A stretch of 64,000 nt of DNA from Agaricicola taiwanensis (GCF_014635245.1 NZ_BMCP01000002.1:496001-560000), one strand, 5' to 3'; counted from the first letter of the stretch, positions 23,198 through 32,285 are shown. Notes: generated from the sequence alone by a model not told the origin. Made by a program: numbers and translations.

Positions 23198-23379
23198 GGT
23201 TCGTCTCGGCCGCGTCTGTGACCGTCGAGGTTGCGCGCAGCCTGTTCGGCTTTCATCCGCTCGACATCCTTCTCGGCTTTGGTGCGGCCGAAGCTGACGC
23301 GGTTCTGCTCGGCTCTTGCCGTTTTCTCATCGCGCGTCTTGGCCTTGCGCGCCTTATTGAGATTGATGACCTCGGCCAT
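23194..23379 (-). CDS. DUF4169 family small basic protein
   Basis: This 61-residue, highly charged protein (MAEVINLNKARKAKTRDEK ... VSFGRTKAEKDVERMKAEQA) has the N-terminal INLNKARKA and central FGRTKAEK motifs that define DUF4169. It is predicted to be mostly helical with no membrane segment. Its function is unknown. It sits between fumC (63 bases upstream, same strand) and the ribbon-helix-helix gene it overlaps. I recall this neighbourhood from other alphaproteobacteria, which would suggest a conserved functional unit. Confidence 0.8.
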   Translation of the reverse strand: MAEVINLNKARKAKTRDEKTARAEQNRVSFGRTKAEKDVERMKAEQAARNLDGHRRGRDEP

Positions 23380-23441
23380 GGCTGGTTCCGCTTAAGGGGC
23401 GACGCGCCAGGATAGCGCATCACCCCTCGGGTTTTGCAAAC

Positions 23442-24833
23442 TCACTCGGGAGCGATCATCTTCTCCGGGCGCACCACGGCGTCGAATTCCTCCGCGGTGA
23501 CGAGGCCGAGATTGATGGCTTCTTCCTTCAGCGTCGTTCCGTTCTTGTGAGCGGTCTTGGCGATCTTGGCGGCATTGTCGTAGCCGATCTTCGGAGCAAG
23601 CGCTGTCACCAGCATAAGCGAGCGCTCAAGACCGGCCTTGATGTTGTCCTCGCGCGGCTCGATGCCGACAACGCAGTTATCGGTGAATGACACCGCGGCA
23701 TCGGCCATGAGACGGACAGACTGCAGGAAGTTGTAGGCCATGACGGGGTTGTAGACGTTCAGCTCGAAGTGGCCTTGGCTGCCGGCGAAGGTGAGGGCGG
23801 CATGATTGCCGAAGATCTGGACGCAAACCTGGGTCAGGGCTTCGCACTGGGTCGGGTTGACCTTACCAGGCATGATGGATGAACCGGGCTCGTTCTCGGG
23901 CAGCGCAAGTTCGCCAAGACCCGAGCGGGGGCCGGAGCCGAGCAAGCGGATGTCGTTGGCGATCTTGAACAGGGAGGCCGCGACGGTGTTGATGGCGCCG
24001 TGGCTGAACACCATGGCATCATGTGCCGCGAGAGCTTCGAACTTGTTGGGCGCCGTCGTGAACTTCATCTGCGTGATCGCGGCGATCTTTTCAGCCACCA
24101 GTTCGGCAAAGCCGACTGGCGCGTTCAAGCCGGTTCCGACGGCGGTGCCGCCCTGCGCCAGTTCCATGAGCTTGGGCATGGTCTGCTCGATACGCTCGAT
24201 GCCGTTCTCGACCTGTGCCGTGTAGCCGGAGAACTCCTGGCCGAGAGTGATGGGCGTCGCATCCTGGGTGTGGGTGCGGCCGATCTTGATGATCTTGTCC
24301 CAGGCCTTGGCCTTGTCGTTCAGGGCGTTGCGCAGCTTTTGCAGAGCCGGCAGCAGGCGATGATGAATCTCCTCGGCGCAGGCGATATGCATGGCCGTCG
24401 GATAGGTGTCGTTTGACGACTGCGACATGTTGCAGTGGTCATTCGGATGCACCGGCTTTTTGGATCCCATCTCGCCGCCGAGCATCTCGATGGCGCGGTT
24501 GGAGACCACCTCATTGGCGTTCATGTTGGACTGGGTGCCCGAGCCGGTCTGCCACACGACGAGCGGGAAATGATCGTCAAGCTTTCCTTCGATCACTTCC
24601 TGCGCGGCTCGAACGATGGCATCGCCAACCTTTGGATCGAGCCGGCCGAGGCTCATGTTGGCTTCCGCCGCGGCGCGCTTCACGATGCCAAGGGCGCGGA
24701 TGACCGGTGCGGGTTGCTTTTCCCAGCCAATCTTGAAGTTGCCGAGCGAGCGCTGGGCCTGGGCACCCCAATAGCGGTCGGAAGCAACTTCGATGGGGCC
24801 AAAGGTATCGGTTTCGGTGCGTGTCGCGGTCAT
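23442..24833 (-). CDS. fumC: Class II fumarate hydratase FumC
   Basis: FumC interconverts fumarate and malate in the TCA cycle as an iron-free, heat-stable tetramer. Signatures are [50 protein letters not shown] and the SS-loop [16 protein letters not shown], which carries the catalytic Ser. The 463 residues match the family. The ATG at 24833 ([19 protein letters not shown]) is chosen; the frame continues upstream but family alignment begins here. Confidence 0.96.
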   Translation of the reverse strand: MTATRTETDTFGPIEVASDRYWGAQAQRSLGNFKIGWEKQPAPVIRALGIVKRAAAEANMSLGRLDPKVGDAIVRAAQEVIEGKLDDHFPLVVWQTGSGTQSNMNANEVVSNRAIEMLGGEMGSKKPVHPNDHCNMSQSSNDTYPTAMHIACAEEIHHRLLPALQKLRNALNDKAKAWDKIIKIGRTHTQDATPITLGQEFSGYTAQVENGIERIEQTMPKLMELAQGGTAVGTGLNAPVGFAELVAEKIAAITQMKFTTAPNKFEALAAHDAMVFSHGAINTVAASLFKIANDIRLLGSGPRSGLGELALPENEPGSSIMPGKVNPTQCEALTQVCVQIFGNHAALTFAGSQGHFELNVYNPVMAYNFLQSVRLMADAAVSFTDNCVVGIEPREDNIKAGLERSLMLVTALAPKIGYDNAAKIAKTAHKNGTTLKEEAINLGLVTAEEFDAVVRPEKMIAPE

Positions 24834-24938
24834 CAGCGAGGCCTTGCGTTCAAAGAATGAAGGCGCGCGGACGCGCGCCACGGCTAATGCGCGGCTGTCT
24901 AGCATGAGCCAAGCGCGGTCGTCACCGTTGCTCGGGCG

Positions 24939-25484
24939 TTACTTCTTGCGGAATTTGTCGAGGCTGACGACCTGCGCGCCGCCTTCGCCGTCGTCAGATG
25001 CCGCGGCCGGTTCGTCCGCATCGGCTTTCGGCTCTGCTTCGGAGCCTGACGGTTTGGCAATGCTGGTGATATCGGCGCCCGGGCCGGATGGGGCCGATAT
25101 GACCTCATCCTCCACCGCCGGTGCACTCTCGGCGATCTCGAACTTCAGCCCGAACTGCACGGATGGATCATAGAAGCCGACCAGTGCCTCATAGGGCACC
25201 ACCAGCTTTTCGGGTACGCCACCGAACGAGAGACCCACCGTGAAGTGGTTCTCCATCACCTCGAGATCCCAAAACTGATGTTGCAGGACGATGGTCATCT
25301 CTTCCGGATGCTGTTCGCGCAGGCGGGGGGAAAGCTTTACTCCCGGCGCGCCGGTGCGGAAGGAGACGAAGAAATGATGCTCGCCGGGAAGACCGTCGCG
25401 CGCCACATCCGACAGAACCTTGCGGACCAGTCCGCGAAGAGCCTCCTGGGCGCGCAGATCGTAGCGAATAAGGTCAGTCGGCAT
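24939..25484 (-). CDS. sspB: ClpXP adaptor SspB (alpha type)
   Basis: SspB tethers ssrA-tagged proteins to the ClpX unfoldase. The N-terminal substrate-binding domain is clear: LRGLVRKVLSDVA, GEHHFFVSFRTGAPGV, HQFWDLEVMENHFTVGLSF and VPYEALVGFYDPSVQFGLKF. A roughly 45-residue acidic, Ala/Pro-rich linker follows. It ends in a basic peptide, AQVVSLDKFRKK, which corresponds to the ClpX-docking motif of alphaproteobacterial SspB. The length is 181 residues. It is directly downstream of ssrA on the same strand. Confidence 0.93.
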   Translation of the reverse strand: MPTDLIRYDLRAQEALRGLVRKVLSDVARDGLPGEHHFFVSFRTGAPGVKLSPRLREQHPEEMTIVLQHQFWDLEVMENHFTVGLSFGGVPEKLVVPYEALVGFYDPSVQFGLKFEIAESAPAVEDEVISAPSGPGADITSIAKPSGSEAEPKADADEPAAASDDGEGGAQVVSLDKFRKK

Positions 25485-25524
25485 TGTCCCCGCGCTTCTC
25501 GTCCTTGGCCCTTCGGCCGAAATG

Positions 25525-25845
25525 ATAGTGGAGGCTTCTGTTGCCAGGTGCCTCCGAACCCCGCCTGAAGGTGCTAACCCACAGGGCTTTGAGTCGGTAT
25601 TTCAAACCGCATTACGCGGCCTGAGCAACCGGAGCATAGTTGTCGTTTGCAACTACAGGTTTGGTCCGATAACGGCGGTACCATGCCGAGCAAAAGAGCA
25701 CCCTTTACACCCTCGTCGATCCTATTTCGCCCCCATCAGAATGAGCCCACAGGCTCATTTTGGTGGAGGCGCCGGGTACCGCCCCCGGGTCCGAATGGTT
25801 TATTTCGATGTCCGTTTATCGCCATAGCCGGCTTGCGCCAGCACA
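25525..25845 (-). ncRNA. ssrA: Permuted two-piece tmRNA (ssrA)
   Basis: tmRNA rescues stalled ribosomes and adds a degradation tag. Here the gene is circularly permuted, as in alphaproteobacteria. Reading the minus strand, the acceptor piece comes first and ends in CGCCTCC-A-CCA (CCA at 25763-25761), preceded by a T-arm-like stem CCGGG/CCCGG with a 7-base loop. An excised spacer with its own hairpin (ATGAGCC/GGCTCAT) follows. The coding piece then begins GGGGGCGAAATAGGATCGAC at 25734, and its GGGGGCG pairs with the acceptor CGCCTCC. The tag ORF (25650-25612) encodes ANDNYAPVAQAA followed by TAA. A TATATT -10 box lies at 25855-25850. The outer ends are approximate. Confidence 0.93.
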
Positions 25846-25878
25846 TCTGAATATAGGGAAGTTCCGACGGAAATAAAG

Positions 25879-25909
25879 ATGGGAGCCGAGCTTTTCAGCC
25901 GGCTCCCAT
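25879..25909 (-). terminator. Intrinsic terminator before ssrA
   Basis: A 10-bp perfect stem (ATGGGAGCCG/CGGCTCCCAT) with an 11-base loop is followed, on the minus strand, by the T-rich stretch CTTTATTTCC. It lies 28 bases beyond the stop of the exported-protein gene and just upstream of ssrA, isolating the two transcripts. Confidence 0.75.
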
Positions 25910-25937
25910 GAAGGAAAAGCGGTGCGTTGTCCGGTTG

Positions 25938-26291
25938 TTACCAACGGCGCTCGCGCTCAACGTCGATAATATCGCCGGTCCTGCTGGAAACGGTGACGAT
26001 CATGCCGCGGCCTCGCCGATCATCGCCACGCACGACATAACGACCGCGACGCTCTGAAACATCCCGAATATTGACCATCCCGTTGGAGCGGGCGACGCGG
26101 GCCGCGTCACGTGAACTGATCCCGCGATACTCCCGCCGGTCGCGGTAACGATCGCGGTCGCGGTCGCCGCGATAATTGGGTTCAACGGTGACGCCGCCTG
26201 GGCCGATCTGGATGCTCTGACCCTGCGCGGGGATCGAGAAGCCAAGGCCCAAGGCAACGAAAGAGATGGCGGCAATAGAGGCGCGTTTCAT
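25938..26291 (-). CDS. Small exported Arg-rich protein, function unknown
   Basis: The protein has 117 residues. A Sec signal peptide (MKRASIAAISFVALGLGFSI, cleavage near AQG-QS) is followed by IQIGPGGVTVEPNY, a low-complexity segment of alternating Arg, Asp and Tyr (about 42-55), and a C-terminal region. That region (DAARVARSNGMVNIRDVSER ... MIVTVSSRTGDIIDVER) resembles the PepSY-like fold of small periplasmic proteins. A good ribosome site, GGGAGGAC, precedes the ATG. Its role cannot be inferred; it is flanked by thyA (divergent) and ssrA. Confidence 0.78.
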   Translation of the reverse strand: MKRASIAAISFVALGLGFSIPAQGQSIQIGPGGVTVEPNYRGDRDRDRYRDRREYRGISSRDAARVARSNGMVNIRDVSERRGRYVVRGDDRRGRGMIVTVSSRTGDIIDVERERRW

Positions 26292-26487
26292 TATTATGTC
26301 CTCCCTAGACGGGTGAAGCTGTTGTCGTTCAACTAACTTTCCCGCTCACGCTTTTGTTCCTTAGAGGCTGTTGCCATAAAGCAGAACATCCGTTTCGAAC
26401 CGGGTGTCGAATGTGGATGAGTATCTCTTTCATGTGCCGCCCGCGCGAAACGATGTAAAATGGTTCTCCAAACACGGAATCATCGCT

Positions 26488-27282
26488 ATGCGCGCCTATC
26501 TTGATCTCGTCCAACGCATTCTCGATGAGGGCGTCCAGAAGGGCGACCGCACGGGTACCGGCACACTGTCCGTCTTTGGGCATCAGCTGCGCTTCGACCT
26601 GTCGCAGGGCTTCCCCCTGGTCACGACCAAGAAGCTGCATCTCAAATCCATCGTGCATGAGCTCCTGTGGTTCCTCGCTGGCGACACCAACGTCGGCTAT
26701 CTGCGTGACAACGGCGTCCGCATCTGGGACGAGTGGGCGGACGAGAAGGGCGATCTTGGACCCGTCTACGGCCAGCAGTGGCGGTCGTGGGCTGCGCCCG
26801 ATGGCCGGACGATCGACCAGATCGCCTGGGTCCTCGACGAGATCCGTCGCAATCCGGATTCCCGCCGTCTTGTGGTCAGCGCCTGGAATCCCGCTGATCT
26901 GGACCGCATGGCACTGGCGCCCTGCCATTGTCTGTTCCAGTTTCACGTAGCGGAAGGGCGGCTGTCCTGTCAGCTCTACCAGCGGTCGGCCGATGTCTTC
27001 CTTGGCGTTCCGTTCAACATCGCTTCCTACGCGCTTCTGACCCACATGATGGCCCATGTTGCTGGTCTGCAGCCCGGCGATTTCGTCCATAGCTTCGGTG
27101 ATGCGCATCTCTATCTCAATCACCTGGAGCAGGCGCGCCAGCAACTGGCCCGTACACCGCGCGACCTGCCGAAACTGAAGCTCAACCCCGCCAAGCGCGA
27201 TCTTTTCGGCTTTTGCTACGAGGATGTCGTGATCGAGGGCTATGACCCTCATCCGCTGATCAAGGCTCCGGTGGCGGTGTGA
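26488..27282 (+). CDS. thyA: Thymidylate synthase ThyA
   Basis: ThyA methylates dUMP to dTMP using methylenetetrahydrofolate, which it converts to dihydrofolate. From the ATG at 26488 the protein is 264 residues, the same length as E. coli ThyA. The catalytic Cys falls at position 146 in [12 protein letters not shown]. Other signatures are [39 protein letters not shown] and the N-terminal [12 protein letters not shown]. The frame is open upstream to a GTG at 26404, but family alignment begins at 26488. Its stop overlaps the next gene's GTG start. Confidence 0.96.
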   Translation: MRAYLDLVQRILDEGVQKGDRTGTGTLSVFGHQLRFDLSQGFPLVTTKKLHLKSIVHELLWFLAGDTNVGYLRDNGVRIWDEWADEKGDLGPVYGQQWRSWAAPDGRTIDQIAWVLDEIRRNPDSRRLVVSAWNPADLDRMALAPCHCLFQFHVAEGRLSCQLYQRSADVFLGVPFNIASYALLTHMMAHVAGLQPGDFVHSFGDAHLYLNHLEQARQQLARTPRDLPKLKLNPAKRDLFGFCYEDVVIEGYDPHPLIKAPVAV

Positions 27283-27764
27283 CCCTCACCATTCGGCCTG
27301 CGCGTTCCGGTGAAGGCGCCCTGGTTCTCGGCCTGGTGCGTGAACTTGCCGATTATGAAAAGCTGACGCATGAGGTGGATGCGACCGAGGCCATGATGGA
27401 GATGGCTTTGTTCGGCTCCCGGCCGCGAGTCTTCTGCGACCTGGCTGAATGGAATGGCGAGGTCGTCGGTCTTGCGCTCTGGTTCTATAATTTCTCCACC
27501 TTCCGCGGGCGACACGGCATTTATCTGGAGGATCTCTTCGTCAAGCCGCACATGCGCGGGAAAGGAGCGGGCAAAGCCCTCCTGCGCTCCCTGGCTGTGC
27601 GTTGCGTGACGGAAGGACTGACGCGGCTCGAGTGGTCGGTGCTTGATTGGAACAAGCCTTCCATCGATTTCTACATCACATGCGGCGCTGAGCTCATGGA
27701 CGGCTGGACCACCTGCCGTCTGACGGGAGAGGCGCTGAAGAAGCTCGGGGAGGAGGGCAGATGA
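27279..27764 (+). CDS. GNAT family N-acetyltransferase (diamine/spermidine acetyltransferase-like)
   Basis: This 161-residue protein has GNAT fold motifs: the N-terminal [23 protein letters not shown], the strand [14 protein letters not shown], the acetyl-CoA loop [20 protein letters not shown], and the terminal [21 protein letters not shown]. The pattern, especially YNFSTFRG...YLEDLFV and WNKPSIDFY, is that of the SSAT (spermidine/spermine or thialysine acetyltransferase) branch. The substrate is not proven. It overlaps thyA (GTGA) and folA (ATGA), so it is translated within a thymidylate/folate operon. The start is GTG. Confidence 0.85.
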   Translation: MTLTIRPARSGEGALVLGLVRELADYEKLTHEVDATEAMMEMALFGSRPRVFCDLAEWNGEVVGLALWFYNFSTFRGRHGIYLEDLFVKPHMRGKGAGKALLRSLAVRCVTEGLTRLEWSVLDWNKPSIDFYITCGAELMDGWTTCRLTGEALKKLGEEGR

Positions 27765-28282
27765 AGGTGCCGGTGGTGCCGGTGGTGCTGGTGGTGGCGG
27801 TCGCGCGCAACGGCGTCATCGGTGCCGATAACGGCTTGCCCTGGCGGCTGTCGTCTGATCTCAAGCGTTTCAAGGCGCTCACCATGGGGCAGCCCATCAT
27901 CATGGGTCGCAAGACCTTTCAATCGATCGGAAAACCCTTGCCGGGCCGCGAGACCATCGTGGTTACGCGCAACGCTTATGCGGATTTCGGCCCTGGGATT
28001 CATGTAACGACGAGCCTCGACGAGGCCCTGGACCGCGGTCAGGTGCTGGCGCGGGAGATGCGGGCGAAATCAATCGCGGTGATCGGTGGCGGGGAGATCT
28101 ACGCCCAGGCCATGGCCTACGCCGACCGTCTGGAGATGACCGAGGTTGATGCGTCGCCCGTGGGCGACGCACGCTTTCCGGCTGTCGATGAAACAATCTG
28201 GCGTGAGGTCTCGCGGGAGCCGCACAGCGCGGGCGAGAAGGACGATCATGCCTTCACCTTCGTGACCCTGACGCGAAGGTGA
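27761..28282 (+). CDS. folA: Dihydrofolate reductase FolA
   Basis: FolA reduces dihydrofolate to tetrahydrofolate with NADPH and so regenerates the cofactor consumed by ThyA. Signatures are VAVARNGVIGADNGLPWRLSSDLKRFK (split here over its two halves: VIGADNGLPWRLSSDLKRFK), IIMGRKTFQSIGKPLPGR and IAVIGGGEIYAQAM. The 173-residue length is normal. The extra N-terminal MKVPVVPVV adds a few residues ahead of the first strand. The start overlaps the acetyltransferase stop (ATGA). Confidence 0.95.
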   Translation: MKVPVVPVVLVVAVARNGVIGADNGLPWRLSSDLKRFKALTMGQPIIMGRKTFQSIGKPLPGRETIVVTRNAYADFGPGIHVTTSLDEALDRGQVLAREMRAKSIAVIGGGEIYAQAMAYADRLEMTEVDASPVGDARFPAVDETIWREVSREPHSAGEKDDHAFTFVTLTRR

Positions 28283-28416
28283 TGCATCCGGCCATTGACT
28301 GGATTGACGTTCTTGCGCACCTGACACGCCGGAATGGTTGAAGCGCGAGGGCGTGTCGCATACAACGCCATGTCGCGAGGCCGTCCGAGAGAGATCGGCG
28401 ATAGAGTGGAGACGAT

Positions 28417-29556
28417 ATGCCCTGGAGCAATCAGAGCGGTGGCGGTGGACCGTGGAAGCAGAATCCGGGACCATGGGGGTCCGGTGGAGGACGTCCTGGC
28501 GGTCCCGGCAACGGTTCCGACCTTGAGGAGTTGCTCCGCCGCGGGCAGGACAAGCTGCGGAACGTGATCCCGGGTGGCGGCGGCGGTGGCGGCCTGTTCC
28601 TCCTGCTGATTCCCGTCGTGCTGGTGCTGTGGGGGCTGTCCGGCCTTTATACCGTGCAGCCGAGCGAGCAGGGTGTCGTCCTCCGGTTCGGCAAATTCCA
28701 CCGTACGACCCCGCCGGGCCTCAACTACCACTTGCCATATCCCATCGAAACCGTGCTGACGCCCAATGTGACCGAGAACCGGCGCATCGACGTCGGCGTG
28801 CGCATCACCGATACCAACACCAACCGCACGGTTGGCCTGCGCCCGGTGCAGGAAGAAAGCCTGATGCTGACCGGCGACGAAAATATCGTCGATGTCAGCT
28901 TCTCGGTGTTCTGGGTGGTCGGTGACGCCGCGGACTATCTTTTCAACGTTCAGAATGTCGAAGGCACCATCAATGCCGTGGCGGAAAGCGCCATGCGTGA
29001 AGTGATCGGCCGGTCCGAGCTGCAGCCCATCCTGACGGGTGCGCGCCAGACCACCGAAGTCCAGGTCCATGAACTGATGCAGACTGCGCTCGATGCTTAC
29101 GGCGCGGGTGTCCGCATCACACAGGTCCAGCTCCAGAAGGTCGATCCGCCGCAGACGGTCATCGGCGCTTTCCGTGACGTCCAGGCGGCGCGTGCCGACC
29201 AGGAACGTCTGCAGAACGAAGCGCAGGCCTACGCGAACCGCGTGGTGCCGGAAGCCCGAGGTGAGGCTGCCCGCATCACCCAGGCCGCGGAAGGCTATCG
29301 CGAAAGCGTGGTCAACCAGGCCCGGGGCCAATCGGACCGCTTCACCCAGATCTATGCTGAGTATGCCGAAGCGCCCGAGCTGACCCGCCAGCGTATGTTC
29401 CTGGAGACCATGGAGAAGCTTTATGGCTCCATGGACAAGGTCATCATCGACCCCTCCGCCACCGGAACCAGCGGTGTCGTACCCTATCTTCCGCTCGATC
29501 AACTGCCCCGCGGGCCTCAGCGCACGCCGACCGCCCAGACAGGAGCCACACGATGA
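28417..29556 (+). CDS. hflK: FtsH protease modulator HflK
   Basis: HflK is a membrane-anchored SPFH protein that forms the HflKC cage around the AAA protease FtsH. The N-terminus is Gly/Pro/Trp-rich (MPWSNQSGGGGPWKQNPG), typical of HflK. A single membrane helix follows (about residues 58-80), and then the SPFH domain (TVQPSEQGVVLRFGKFHRT). The helical region (VQAARADQERLQNEAQAYAN) leads to a C-terminal tail. Length is 379 residues. A GGAGA site precedes the ATG. The stop overlaps hflC (ATGA). Confidence 0.95.
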   Translation: MPWSNQSGGGGPWKQNPGPWGSGGGRPGGPGNGSDLEELLRRGQDKLRNVIPGGGGGGGLFLLLIPVVLVLWGLSGLYTVQPSEQGVVLRFGKFHRTTPPGLNYHLPYPIETVLTPNVTENRRIDVGVRITDTNTNRTVGLRPVQEESLMLTGDENIVDVSFSVFWVVGDAADYLFNVQNVEGTINAVAESAMREVIGRSELQPILTGARQTTEVQVHELMQTALDAYGAGVRITQVQLQKVDPPQTVIGAFRDVQAARADQERLQNEAQAYANRVVPEARGEAARITQAAEGYRESVVNQARGQSDRFTQIYAEYAEAPELTRQRMFLETMEKLYGSMDKVIIDPSATGTSGVVPYLPLDQLPRGPQRTPTAQTGATR

Positions 29557-30476
29557 AAACCGGCTTTCTTGGCATTCTCGCCGTCGTCGTCATCGGGGCG
29601 TTGATTCTGGCGGTAAGCGCCCTGTTCACGGTGCGACAGACAGAGCAAGCGCTCGTCATCCGCTTCGGTAGCCCGCAGATGCCGATCCGCGAGGCCGGGC
29701 TGCACTTCAAGGCGCCGTTCATCGACAATGTCGTCTATATCGAGAAACGCATTCTCGATCTGGATCTGCCCGCGCAGGAGGTGATCGCCTCCGATCAGAA
29801 ACGCCTTGTGGTCGATGCCTTCGCCCGCTACCGCGTTCACGACGCCCTCTTGTTCTATCAGACCGTCGGCTCGGTCGAGGGTGCGGCAAACCGGCTCGCG
29901 ACCTTCCTCAACTCGTCGCTGCGCCGCGTCCTCGGCGAGAACACCTTCCAGAACGTCGTGCGTGACGCGCGGCCCCAGCTCATGGGGCAGATCCGGGATC
30001 AGGTGAACGGGGAGGCGCAGAAGCTCGGCCTCAGCGTCGTCGATGTGAAAATCCGTCGCGCCGATTTGCCCAACGAGAACAGTCAGGCGATCTACGATCG
30101 GATGAAGACCGAACGCGAACGTGAAGCGGCTGAAATCCGCGCGCAAGGCGGCGAGGCGGCACAGCGTATCCGCAGCCGTGCCGACCGCGAGGTCACCGTG
30201 ATCATCGCCGAGGCGCACCGCGATTCCGAACAGAAGCGAGGCGAGGGCGATGCCCAGCGGAACGCCATCTACGCCGAAGCTTATGGCCGTGATCCCGAGT
30301 TCTTCGCCTTCTACCGCTCCATGCAGGCCTATGAGCAGGGGCTGAAGGGTGACAATACCCGGCTGGTGCTTTCGCCCGACAACAGCTTCTTCCGGTTCTT
30401 CAATACTCCGACCGGAGCCGAGGCCGCAGCGCCGGCCGGAGGCCAGCCAGGCGCAGGGACAGCTGCTCCGCAATGA
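29553..30476 (+). CDS. hflC: FtsH protease modulator HflC
   Basis: HflC is the partner of HflK. An N-terminal signal-anchor (GILAVVVIGALILAVSALFTV) precedes the SPFH domain (RQTEQALVIRFGSPQMPIRE, VDAFARYRVHDALLFYQTVG). A long charged helix follows (RMKTEREREAAEIRAQGGEA), with the conserved end EFFAFYRSMQAYEQGL. Its C-terminus carries a short Ala/Gly/Pro extension. It is coupled to hflK upstream and to the DUF2065 gene downstream by 4-base overlaps. Confidence 0.95.
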   Translation: MKTGFLGILAVVVIGALILAVSALFTVRQTEQALVIRFGSPQMPIREAGLHFKAPFIDNVVYIEKRILDLDLPAQEVIASDQKRLVVDAFARYRVHDALLFYQTVGSVEGAANRLATFLNSSLRRVLGENTFQNVVRDARPQLMGQIRDQVNGEAQKLGLSVVDVKIRRADLPNENSQAIYDRMKTEREREAAEIRAQGGEAAQRIRSRADREVTVIIAEAHRDSEQKRGEGDAQRNAIYAEAYGRDPEFFAFYRSMQAYEQGLKGDNTRLVLSPDNSFFRFFNTPTGAEAAAPAGGQPGAGTAAPQ

Positions 30477-30658
30477 CGGACCTCATCGTCGCGATCGGAA
30501 TGGTGCTCGCGATCGAGGGTCTGGTCTTCGCGGCCTTTCCCCATGCCACGCGCATGGCGATGCTTGCGACCGCGAAGACACCTGAAAAGGTGCTTCGCGC
30601 CACGGGCATCGGCTCTGCAATCCTCGGGGTGTTGATCGTCTGGTTGATACGGGGCTGA
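30473..30658 (+). CDS. DUF2065 small inner-membrane protein
   Basis: This 61-residue protein has two hydrophobic helices (LIVAIGMVLAIEGLVFAAFP and ATGIGSAILGVLIVWLIRG) separated by a short basic loop. That is the DUF2065 (YjeT-like) pattern. In many proteobacteria the gene sits directly after hflC, as here, which suggests a link to HflKC/FtsH membrane quality control. No biochemical function is established that I know of. It overlaps hflC by 4 bases (ATGA). Confidence 0.85.
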   Translation: MTDLIVAIGMVLAIEGLVFAAFPHATRMAMLATAKTPEKVLRATGIGSAILGVLIVWLIRG

Positions 30659-30772
30659 TGCCTTGGATGGTCGCGCACGCAAGCGTGACCTTTCCCGGCA
30701 GAGGAGAACTGTCGCCTGACACCACCGGACAAGTATAACCTCGTGGTGGGGCGATGCTTTAAGAGGGACCGC

Positions 30773-32269
30773 ATGTCGTACCATGGTGTCATAGGCCGAA
30801 CCTGCCGGAGCTCTGCCGCGGCGCTGGTTGTCGTGGCTTTGGCGTTTCCTCTGACGTCACAGGCGCAGACGGTGGCCCCGGCTCCCGCTCAGGCGCGCGG
30901 CCCTGAAGCGATTTCAACGGTCATCAATGACGTGATCGACACGGTGGTGCTGATTTCCACCTCCGAAAGCGTCTCCACCGACATCGCGCCGAATGCCGAA
31001 GGGCAGCCGGAGCTTTCACCCGATGTGCCGCTTGATGAATTCTTCAAGGAGTTCTTCGAGCGCCAGGAGCAGGGCGAATCGCAGGGGCGGCCCACCGGCG
31101 AAGGCTCGGGCTTTGTGGTGGACCCATCAGGATTGATCGTGACCAACAATCACGTCATCGAGGGGTCCGACGGCATCGAAGTCACCTTGAACGACGGGAC
31201 CAAGCTGCCTGCCGAGGTGGTGGGACGCGACAAGGAAACAGACATCGCGGTGCTGCGCGTAAAGCCGTCATCCCCTCTGAAGGCGGTGAAGTATGGCAAT
31301 TCGGACGCTTTGACCGTGGGCGAATGGGTGGTGGCCCTGGGAAATCCGTTCGGCATCGGCCTGTCGGCCTCATCGGGCATCATCTCGGGGCGCAATCGCG
31401 ACATCCGCTCCGGACGGTTTGATGCCTTCATCCAAACCGATGCCTCCATCAACAAAGGCAATTCCGGCGGCCCCTTGTTCAACCTCAACGGCGAGGTGAT
31501 CGGCATCAACACGGCCATCCTGTCACCGACCGGCGGCTCCATCGGCATCGGCTTCGCCGTTCCCATCACGACCGCTTCGCGTGTCGTGGATCAACTGGTC
31601 CGCTACGGCGAAACCCGGCGCGGTTATATGGGCGTGCGCATTCAGGACGTAACGTCGGAGCTGCTCAGCCGCCTAGGGCTTGATCGTGCGCGCGGCGCAT
31701 TGATCGCTGGCGTGACGGAAGAGGGGCCGGCGGCCAAGGCGGGGCTGAAGATCGGTGACGTGGTCCTGTCCATCGATGGCAAGCCGGTGCCGGACTCGCG
31801 GGCGCTGCAGCGCATCGTGGCCGACGCCGGCAATGATCGCGCCGTCGATGTGGTCATTCTGCGCGACCGCAAGGAGCAGACCTTGAAGGTGATGCTGGGT
31901 CGGCTGGAGAAAGAGACTGACGACACCGGCGCGGCCGAACCTGCTCCGGAGGTCGAGCAGACCGGCACCGCCGATGCCTTCGGCGCCAAATTCGCCAATA
32001 TCACCGATGAATTGAGGCGTAGTTTCTCGATCGATCAAACCGTGCGGGGATCGCTGGTGGTCGTCGAAGTCTCCAAGGATGCGCCCTTGGCGGCGGCCCA
32101 GATCGCGCCGGGCTTTGTGTTGCTGGAAGTCCAGCAGCACGCGGTGCGGGACGGCGAGGGTTTGAAGGAACGTATCAAGAGCCTGAAGGCCACGGGCAAG
32201 ACCACAGCACAGTTGCTGTTTTCTTCGCCCGATGGGGCCTACCGCTTCGTCACCGCCAAGCTCGATTGA
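30773..32269 (+). CDS. Periplasmic serine endoprotease, DegP/HtrA family
   Basis: This is an envelope quality-control protease. A signal peptide (SSAAALVVVALAFPLTSQAQ) directs it to the periplasm. The catalytic triad is visible: His near residue 127 in TNNHVIEG, Asp in ETDIAVLRV, and Ser near 231 in GNSGGPLFNLNGEV. Two PDZ domains follow (GYMGVRIQDVTSELL; SLVVVEVSKDAPLAAAQI). The ATG at 30773 is preferred over the in-frame GTG at 30743 because of GAGGGA just upstream. It lies downstream of hflKC-DUF2065. DegP, DegQ and MucD cannot be separated by eye. Confidence 0.92.
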   Translation: MSYHGVIGRTCRSSAAALVVVALAFPLTSQAQTVAPAPAQARGPEAISTVINDVIDTVVLISTSESVSTDIAPNAEGQPELSPDVPLDEFFKEFFERQEQGESQGRPTGEGSGFVVDPSGLIVTNNHVIEGSDGIEVTLNDGTKLPAEVVGRDKETDIAVLRVKPSSPLKAVKYGNSDALTVGEWVVALGNPFGIGLSASSGIISGRNRDIRSGRFDAFIQTDASINKGNSGGPLFNLNGEVIGINTAILSPTGGSIGIGFAVPITTASRVVDQLVRYGETRRGYMGVRIQDVTSELLSRLGLDRARGALIAGVTEEGPAAKAGLKIGDVVLSIDGKPVPDSRALQRIVADAGNDRAVDVVILRDRKEQTLKVMLGRLEKETDDTGAAEPAPEVEQTGTADAFGAKFANITDELRRSFSIDQTVRGSLVVVEVSKDAPLAAAQIAPGFVLLEVQQHAVRDGEGLKERIKSLKATGKTTAQLLFSSPDGAYRFVTAKLD

Positions 32270-32285
32270 GGCGATCAGGCTCGCC

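Noticed and set aside
28246..29502. 418-codon minus-strand ORF antisense to hflK
   Set aside because: Shadow of hflK, His/Asp-rich without motifs.
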